Shown piece by piece: positions 56,037 to 64,000 of a DNA stretch of 64,000 nt. The notes below the pieces were generated by a model that saw nothing but the letters and a program-made list of their open reading frames with translations, was not told where the DNA came from and searched no databases. The stretch comes from Apostichopus japonicus. Lineage: Eukaryota; Echinodermata; Holothuroidea; Aspidochirotida; Stichopodidae. Each line of letters starts with the position of its first letter. Positions within the stretch are counted from its first letter, which is position 1. The stretch lies in assembly GCF_037975245.1 (NCBI RefSeq), contig NC_092564.1, positions 7,227,984 through 7,291,983 on the forward strand. Direction: 5' to 3'. Made by a program: the position numbers and the translations under genes.

Positions 56037-58148
56037 GTAGTACATGGTCTAGAAAACAGAGGTATCTCTCTGAGCCATGTACAGTATCTTCATTGTATAC
56101 TCACTTCAGACTTTTATGTTAGATGAAAGAAAGATTGTCACTTTTAGTATTTAAAATATTGTACAAAGGATAACAGTAGAATGCAGTGATAACACACAGT
56201 AGTACAAAATAAGTGCTACAGTATGGAGAGCACTACAGTGCAGTTGTGCAAGCTGTAATAGATTGTGAGTTGTTCAGCACCATAAAACCACTCTTTATGT
56301 TTTATGAATGCTAAAGAAGATAATGGCAAGCATTGATTGGTTGATCAGCTTCTTTCAAAGCATGATCTATTTTCATTGTTTTAATAGTCTTTGCAATTCT
56401 ACAACACACACTCTCACAACTACTGTACAATACTGTGATACTAACACACTATAATGCTGACCCAGAGGATTTCAATTATGAAAAAATTGTAAACGATTTC
56501 TTTTTGTTCCAATAATGTGCCAGCTTGTAAGCAAACAACTTCCAAAATATATCTTTTTTTGTTGTTGAAGATGCATCACCAAGCAGGTAGTGCGTAGTAC
56601 TGTATTTTGCAATGCTATGTATATTTAACACAAAAATGACACTGTAATTTATAGGATTGAGATGGACTGGATAGGCTACAGACCTGTGTAAAATTCCAAG
56701 GGAATTTGAATGTTACTGTTTGCTGTATATAGATACACTCTAATAGAGAGGGTGCAGTATTTTCTCCCCAACCCCCCAACCCCTCCCCAACGAAAGGGGT
56801 CCTTTCCCCTAAAGGAAGGCCCAATTATTGGAACTAGAGAACTTTATACTAATGTACATTAAAATGCCATCAATTGATCATGGATTGTGTTGACAAATAA
56901 CATCAATTGGATAAGTGGTAGACCTAGGGTTTAACTTAAAGTTTAAATGGCTTGTCATCTACAACATGTGGAAACAATGATTTGCACACAATTAGACTAA
57001 CTAGTCAATCAATCTCTAAATGCATTGATACCACCAACACAAACAACAAAGTCCACATGAAAATGTGTGTACAGAATAGACTTGAAAAAATGTATCATTA
57101 ATGATTGGGAGCCAATATAATGATGAACTTTGGACTTCCTAAAATAACGACTCAGGTTCAGATCGACACAAAGCAAACATTTCTCATTAATAACAATGTG
57201 CAGTATACTTCTCTTGCTCTCTAGAGAAACATTGCATGAGTTTAGTTTCCTGCAGAGAAATTGTGTTCTCTCCTGCATTATTCATTATTTCCTCCCCTCC
57301 CCCTCCCCAATCTTTCTCCTCACCCAACCACCAATAAGTTAGCCATTTGAAACAAGCTTTGCCCATACAATACTTGTTTTTACATATTTTTGGTCTTCTG
57401 AAGTAATGTTGGCTATCACCTCTATCCTATTCTACTTTTCCATCTGATAGCCCCTTCCCCCAACGTACATCACAAATACATGACTTGAAAGGATGTCACA
57501 ATGGTACATGGGTTTACAATACAGCCTACATAGGCTATCTGATTTATCCAACTTTCAAACAGGATAGGTCTACCTCTTGTCTAGTCTCTGACCTACCACA
57601 AGTTAGCAGGTCTATGGGTTAAAGTAATTCTACATTGCCTAATGTTAAAATGTACTGTCGGGCCTTACTGGTCGACTACCTTAAAAACAATTTGGTTTCA
57701 TTATTAACACTGTCTCCGTTCCTGTGAGCAAGGATGCTGCATTATGCGATGCTTAGGCTCTCTCACCAAACCTGCACGAGAATCGATTTTCAAGCAAGTA
57801 GTAGTCGTACACACATGTTTAGGGCAAGGATCACCCTCACACACTTACATCGGAAATTGTTACAAATTATGTAGCTGTTGATCTGTTACAACTAAGAACT
57901 GTGCCCTTACTTAGATTTATCTAACCTCAAAAGCTAAATTCACTCCACATTCTCATGTTAGGAAATAGGCGACGCCTAACAGTTATCCTATCATCACCTT
58001 ACGCCTTAGTCATCTGGGCTACGCTAAGAATGAAGTCGGACTATACACACCACTACTTTACGAAATTTCTCTTGACAATATGACTTAAGAAATCCTTTAT
58101 TTCGTTACTAGTAAAATTCTTTGGGTGTTGTAGCTGTATGGTACTTAC

Positions 58149-58500
58149 CTATGGTAATTAATATTATCCTCAAATCCGTACCTCAAAGTTTGGGCGTAGG
58201 CTTAGGATAATCCTTGTGTGATGATAATGGAAGCAGATAGCGACCAACTACACTAGTACTAGTATAGGGTATGTACGTCTAGTCTGCAAGTAACTGGCTG
58301 CCAGTGCACTGTACACAGTGATCCGTGTGTACCAGAAAGATGTCAAGAAAACCTTGAAATTGATGGCGCCAGATAAATTTGATCGCCGAAAGAAATCATT
58401 CACTTCATATTGTATCAGGCGCAACATCCCAGCCATGATTCAGGAAAAACATTTATGAACTCTTCTAATAACCAGGAGTGTAGTAATCACTGACTACGAG
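58149..58500 (-). promoter_or_regulatory. Possible distal noncoding exon and promoter region of tropomodulin
   Basis: A near-perfect minus-strand donor, ccatag|gtaagtacc, lies at 58149/58148. No other minus-strand gene in the area needs it, so it may end a noncoding first exon spliced to 55951. The upstream boundary is a guess. Confidence 0.25.
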
Positions 58501-59722
58501 GAGTGGTACGGACGGGTGAGGGGGAACAATGTTCGAAAGGCAACGATTGATTTGAGTGGTGAACACGTAAACACGTATTATGTTATTCAGTAAAACTTCT
58601 TATCCACCGACCATCACAATAACCAGTTGTTTTTTTCACTGACAAGGTGCAGGGGCACCGGCGTGAATCGCTAGTGCTTACATTTCACTACTACGTACCT
58701 TGCATGAATTTCAAATTTCAACACACTTATTTAAAACATTATCAAAGCAGAAGGTTTAATTTCCATATTTTTATATCTTTTTTATCCGCCGAAATTAAAT
58801 AGATAAATATTGGACAGACTAAGCCCGAAAATTCTTGAACATAAAGTTACTTAAAGTTGCAAAATATAGCACCAGATTGCATCTATAGACCCTTAATTAA
58901 TCAAAAATTTGTCTCCCTTACACCTCCCCTTAATCCCCTCCCCCAGGACGGCATTCACAAATAAACATTGTCCCCCCTAATTAAGTGATGTGCCCTCCCT
59001 GTGCCCCCCATCCCCCGGATTGAAATGTCTGGCGACGCCACTGATACTAAGGACCAGGGTTGGGTGTTAACATTGTGCTAGCATTTTTCTTGATGGAGCA
59101 GATTTAACCAATTTAAATAATGCCCAACGGAAATAAAATGAACAAAGCAAGACAGGCAAGTGAGTTTGTTTCATTTGAGTGCCACAAATGATTAACTATA
59201 CCATCGATATATTGGCCCCAAATGTTAGCCGGCTAAAATTTGCTACAAGTTTTCAAAAATACTTTACTGATAATTATACAAGACCAAGTAACCCCGAGAC
59301 ACTGTGTGTGTGTGTTTGGAGTGGGGGGGGGGGTGTTAAATTAGACAATTAAATTGTTTCAATTTGAAAAATACTTTGACACTGGTTGTAAAATGCTTGT
59401 TGAAGTTGCATCAGTGGGCGACTATTCTTTGGCTTTCTAGCATATTTAGGATCAGTACTGACCTTTGACCTTTAAGGTCCATTGTCGATACATTTGAGAT
59501 TTATGTTTGTCTTCTTTTATTATTTTTTTCATGCACCCCTTTCTGCTTTACAAACTTCAATATTTCAATCTACATCTAAATTACTGGTATCCAAAGGACG
59601 ACATTCATGTGCCGAGGGAAGGACAATTTAGAACTACCACGTGGTGCAATGTTTTAAGTCATATAGGTCCCTGTCTCCTAGAAATTCCAGTAGCGAACAA
59701 TTAGCAGAATTTGGGTAGCCTA

Positions 59723-60575
59723 TAAGGGCGGCGGAACCGGGGGGGGGGGCACAGGGGCACGTGTCCACACTTTTCCTCAGGTTAAAATGTGCCCTTTTTC
59801 TACATAAAAATTGTAATCTTGATCACCTTATTAGGTCAGCGATATTTCAGTAAGAGATCTAATCCTCAATTAGAACTATTAATGAATTTCTGTGGGTCAA
59901 ACAATTGGTGAAAAACGGTATAATAATATGCTAATGCTTCATATCCATAAAGCAAGAACGGACAGATTAGTTATACGGGGCATCGCTAAAGAGTTTACAA
60001 AGCGAAACCCACGTCGAATGAAATATTTCAGGAAGTTTTAAATGTTTACTACCACAAGGCTTCTAACATTATGGTGAGTGCCATTATGCATATTTAATTT
60101 GCCAAAAAAATCCTAATGCATTTCCAAAAATGCATTGCTATATTACATTATGACTTTGTAATAAGCAGAAGCCATTTATAGCTGTACTATGAATAATGAG
60201 TATAGTTTAATATCCCATAACCTATCCCATCCTTTCGTATTTTGACATATTTCATTTGCTTTCATGCATGTATCGATCGCGTGTGCAGGGACTTGGACTT
60301 TATAATGATTTCACCTCATTTTGTCTCAAAAGAAAACTTGTTCCTTGTTTCCCAATTTGCACATTGGATATTTCAGTGCGAGTATGCATTTTTTCCTTGA
60401 GGGGGGGGGGGGGGGGCTTGATGTAATGATGTGTATACGCAAATAAGATAATACAATAAGAGTTATAAAGGGTACTAAATATCAGGCTGCATCAGTCCAA
60501 TCGAATTTCTGCAAAGTGCCCTTCGACGTCGGTGCCCCCCCCCCCCCAAGATTAAAAGTGCTTCTGCCGCCCTTG
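59723..60575. mobile_element. Nonautonomous hAT-type element, 853 bp
   Basis: Ends TAAGGGCGGCGGAA and (reverse complement) CAAGGGCGGCAGAA, flanked by perfect 8-bp repeats GTAGCCTA (59715-59722, 60576-60583). Contains G and C runs near both ends. No transposase. Confidence 0.82.
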
Positions 60576-61501
60576 GTAGCCTATTGCATGGCGAGGGTAC
60601 GACAGTGTCGTTATGTGGCGGCGTACTTACCTACTATACTATAGAGTCCCTTTAATGCGATTATTTTGCATTTTCTTAGGAAGTTAAGATGGAGAGCAGG
60701 GGCGGGCGAGGGGTTGGGAAAGTTTAATTTGCCTCAATCCAACAGTCTTTGGTCCCACTTAATTGTAATGTTTTGCAAGTGGTTATAACTTAATATAACA
60801 ATGAATCAGCGCATATACACAGTAACGAAGAAAGACCAGAAACTCACGCTAGGCTGATTTAAAATATTAATACTAATAGCAACATTTTCTTTACAGGAAA
60901 AAGTGAAACTTCACACAAAAATGTTTTCGATCAAACAGAAACTTAGAAAAGGTCTTTTGGGAACTTCTTAGGTATTCTTTTTTAACGTTGTGATAAGTCT
61001 TGCCATAGTTTAGCTCCAATATAAATTCACATTTGTAGGCCTATGATCACTCCAGCACGGCATATTTATCCTAAATAAGTTCGATGGCGGTTTCGGCCGA
61101 CTATTCCGTACATGTTGTTTTCCCTCCTTATGATACAAATAATATAAGAAAACGTTCAGTTTAGAACTTGACCAAGTTAACAGAACATGATCAGCCAAGC
61201 TCTAGTATCTTACAATTACAATGAAATGTAAAAGTGATAGCGGTAAAACACAGTTTTCTTCTTTGAAGCAGTAAACATCATATCATTGTTCCATTCCGGT
61301 GTTATTGTAATTTTTTTTAAATAAATCACACATCATGATCATCACAATTAAGATATATGTGGGCTATGGCCTACACAGACATATAACCGTCTTTAGTTGA
61401 TACACAGCAAAGTCACCGGAAAACATGTTTGAGCAGGATATAGATCTGGGCCTAACCTCCGTTTCAAAAACACCGCTACGATAGGTTACGACCGTGGTTC
61501 T

Positions 61502-61975
61502 CTATTCCTTGTACAATCCGTAAATAATCGCCACAGCAAAAAGATATTTGTTATGAAAATGAACAGTGAGAGAAGAATCTGTTGAGTCATTCCATAAACA
61601 TCTACTACCCAACTGTACCCCTGGGTTACCCTTCTCACTACCCAGGCTCACCACAACTACGTATTTATATCGAGGCACATTCATTTCTTTAATCTTTTCT
61701 AAGATAGCCGAAGCTATTTCCCGAGTTAGTTCCCTGCATGTGATTGGATCGTAACGTAAGTCCGCCAGGAACCTCTCAAGTTCATTCTCGGCTAGTCTTT
61801 GAACCTCACTATGTCGAAGTTTTTTAATGGGTTCAATCTGATAAGAAGGCTCGAATTCGGTCGAGGCACGTGATACCGTCTCAGTGCGAGGATTCGAACC
61901 TTCGGGTATCGTTGGAATAGAATTATTCGAAGGAAGACGAGTAACCGGACTTTGAACTGGTTCATTGGTTGCCAT
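61502..61975 (-). CDS. Tctex1-domain protein (dynein light chain Tctex-type, DYNLT5/TCTEX1D1-like), intronless
   Basis: 157 residues in one exon with a strong start context (ttcaccATGG). Residues 1-45 are a polar, Ser/Thr/Pro-rich tail. From about 46 to the end is a Tctex1 domain: helix with EVQRLAENELERFLADLRYD, then ITCRELTREIASAILEKIKE, PRYKYVVVVSLGS, GSRCLWND and the closing strand LFAVAIIYGLYKE. The IPRYK-like, GSRCLW and LFA...YG/YA motifs are shared by TCTEX1D1/DYNLT5 and relatives, which work with dynein, often in cilia; the exact subfamily is uncertain. Length is close to the family's usual 110-180 residues. No polyadenylation signal was placed with confidence. A retrocopy origin is possible, but the frame is open and the core residues are kept. 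Confidence 0.87.
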   Translation of the reverse strand: MATNEPVQSPVTRLPSNNSIPTIPEGSNPRTETVSRASTEFEPSYQIEPIKKLRHSEVQRLAENELERFLADLRYDPITCRELTREIASAILEKIKEMNVPRYKYVVVVSLGSEKGNPGVQLGSRCLWNDSTDSSLTVHFHNKYLFAVAIIYGLYKE

Positions 61976-61999
61976 GGTGAATTTTCTTCTTGATTTATC

Positions 62000-64000
62000 T
62001 TAAAGCTTTCAGAACAATAATTTCGCCAAATTTAAAATTGATTAATATCTGTTGGGCGGTTTGAGATAGGCCTGTAGGCCTGGTGATCTGAAAAATGGAG
62101 CTAAACAGCCTGAACAAAGTCATCGAAGTTAATCATGTGTTGTTGATAGGCTAGACAAGTTCTGTGATCTTCAACAAATTTCGACGGAATGTGCTTGTTT
62201 CACGGTCTCGTAATCAATTGCATTTTTCGAAAGCATATGCCTGATTTCTCCCATCAGTTGATGACTTGAATATTAAAAAAATAAAGTCAAAATGGTTGCT
62301 TAAGCAGACATGCGTATTAGAAGGTCCGAGCAGACGAAATAAAAGTGACACAAACATATGACCATTTTCTGTATCCAAATTTCCGATGCTGAGACATAAA
62401 CCTCGCAACAAGATTGTTTCCCCAGTGAACCCTCAGATGTAATAGAAAGAAGCTCCGACTGTTCCTCTCAGCCGCGTAAGTCATACACTATACATATATG
62501 GACAATCTAATTATCTCGCATCAATGTTTGATTTTGTATTTGAAGTTAGTCAAGTGTCTGTGTGACATTTCGATGAAAAGAAAGGAGTCCTTTTATCACA
62601 TTGATGGGACAACTTGAGATAGCAAGTCCTCCTTGATTTCAATTGTATGTCAACTCTTGAAGAAAGCAATGAATGTAAATATAACGGACTGGTGGTAGAT
62701 GACTTTAGTTTGCGATTCCATTGTTTAATACCAGACGTAGACGACCCTGGTTTTACAGCTAAGAGAAGTATTTGCGGAAGTTTTTTTAGAAGGGGTCGCA
62801 AAATAAATAATAAATGGGTCCTCTCGAGTTTGTGGAGCACTGCTCTTTGGTATCTGCGCAAACAAATATCATACATTGCAACATTTACTGAGGGGTAATG
62901 GTGACTGCAGTACATTCTTGATAACAAAGGATTAAATGGGCAATGACTTAAATTGATCATTACTTGGGGGCAAGGGGGAGTGTGGGGGGGGGGGTGAAAT
63001 TCAACATGGATGGAGAACTTTCAAATGGACTGATGCTGGTTAAGAGAAAATATTATACTGGCTACTATGGGATGCTTCATCACATGTGCAGTTTGAAATG
63101 CTTCTTGTTTGCCAGAACCTTGCAATTAAACGTTTTTATGGGGGTGGGGGGGGGGAAGGGGTTGGACAGGGTGGTGGTTTGGTAGATCTGATGGTAGGGT
63201 GAGGTGGGGGCTATGATAACACTGCTTCATGTAATAAACTACGACTAACACATTAAAACGCTCTTTTGTTCCTCTACTTTTCTAGCAAAAGGTATAAATG
63301 ACCATAAACACAGTAATAAAAGAAATTCCGCCAACACTGTATCAGTGGTTTTCTCACATCATATTTCTGAAGGAATTGTAAATAAAGTCAAGGTGCTTCT
63401 ACTGAGAATGTTTAAAGCTGTATATACATAGATATAAATTCTTTGGAAACAATTAACAACAATCTGTTACGTCTTAATACAATGCATTTAAGCAACCAAT
63501 GCCCTTTGTGTTACACAACCGGCAGAGAGTCCCCACAAGAAGTACATCCATGTGCTTATTTACCCTTGTTTTGTTTAAATATTTTGTTTCCATAGCATCT
63601 GTCTCCTTACTTTAGCAACATAAGTATATAAATATATTGTTTATATTTAATTAACAATCTTATCTATGGATTTCTATATCTTATTGGTATTGTGCTTTAA
63701 GTAAAAAAACTAATATAACAATGAACTCACAATTTTTCTAAATAAACACATTAATCTTTCCTTGAAAACTCAATATTAATATTAATTGTAAATCAAACTA
63801 AACAAACCGGAAAGCAAGTGAAGAAAAAAAAATGTCAAATAATCTTTACAGAGGAAGCAGAGCTTTTGTAAACTTTTAAGAAATAACTCTACTAACTAAA
63901 ATAACTTTTTTTTAAATTTTGAATTCTGACCATCAAGACTCAAATTACATCAAACAACAAATACTGAATCTCACAACTTGCCAACTTGATTCATAATTTG
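62000..64000. other. Region right of the Tctex1 gene
   Basis: No gene is supported. Two overlapping antiparallel open frames (62550-62960 minus, 62647-62898 plus) resemble nothing I know. G-rich runs are at 62965-62996 and 63140-63180; the last 700 bases are AT-rich. Confidence 0.35.

Larger units (their letters stand above)
55960..59700. other. Intergenic or 5' region of tropomodulin
   Basis: Apart from the 19-bp repeat, the possible distal exon and a hAT-like terminus (59013-59041), I see only AT-rich sequence with C-rich patches (56765-56785, 57290-57310, 58920-59020) and a poly-G run (59323-59332). Confidence 0.4.

Overview
The window is animal genomic DNA. It is AT-rich, with long introns, GT-AG splice sites, polymerase III genes and many degenerate transposable elements. 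Both large proteins are of bilaterian type, and the repeat style (nonautonomous hAT elements, TTAA-flanked MITEs, tRNA-derived SINEs, TGACCT-rich tandem repeats) suggests a marine invertebrate deuterostome, most likely an echinoderm such as a sea cucumber. That taxonomic guess is inference; no species could be fixed from the sequence alone.

Three protein-coding genes can be supported. (1) Cullin-1, plus strand, 5939-26483. Nineteen coding exons join in phase into a 771-residue intact protein with the neddylation lysine and the usual C-terminus. (2) Tropomodulin, minus strand, 55892 down to 33296. Nine coding exons join in phase into a 349-residue intact protein. (3) A small intronless Tctex1-domain (dynein light chain family) protein, minus strand, 61975-61502, 157 residues. 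A tRNA-Gln(TTG) gene lies at 3361-3432 on the minus strand.

Layout: 1-5.7 kb is intergenic, with a small and a large hAT-type element, the 3' end of a LINE, a hammerhead-like motif, the tRNA gene and a TAGGCCTA-rich stretch. 5.7-27.5 kb is the cullin-1 gene; introns 5, 9 and 11 each carry a hAT-type element with a direct repeat of about 8 bp, and introns 2 and 8 carry tRNA-derived SINE sequence. 27.5-29.7 kb is the gap between two convergent genes. 29.7-55.95 kb is tropomodulin: a probable 3.6 kb 3' UTR, nine coding exons, and large introns with a 3 kb element of about 400-bp tandem units (intron 4) and two MITE copies (intron 2). 56-61.5 kb is intergenic, with a possible distal noncoding tropomodulin exon and another hAT-type element. 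61.5-62.0 kb is the Tctex1 gene, and 62-64 kb has no supported gene.

The genes do not form a functional unit: cullin-1 is the scaffold of SCF ubiquitin ligases, tropomodulin caps actin pointed ends, and the Tctex1 protein is of dynein/ciliary type. No new biological system was found. The most notable signals are the set of mobile elements with intact target-site duplications, a tandem array dense in nuclear-receptor-like AGGTCA half-sites inside tropomodulin intron 4, and a candidate hammerhead ribozyme core of the type carried by Penelope-like elements.
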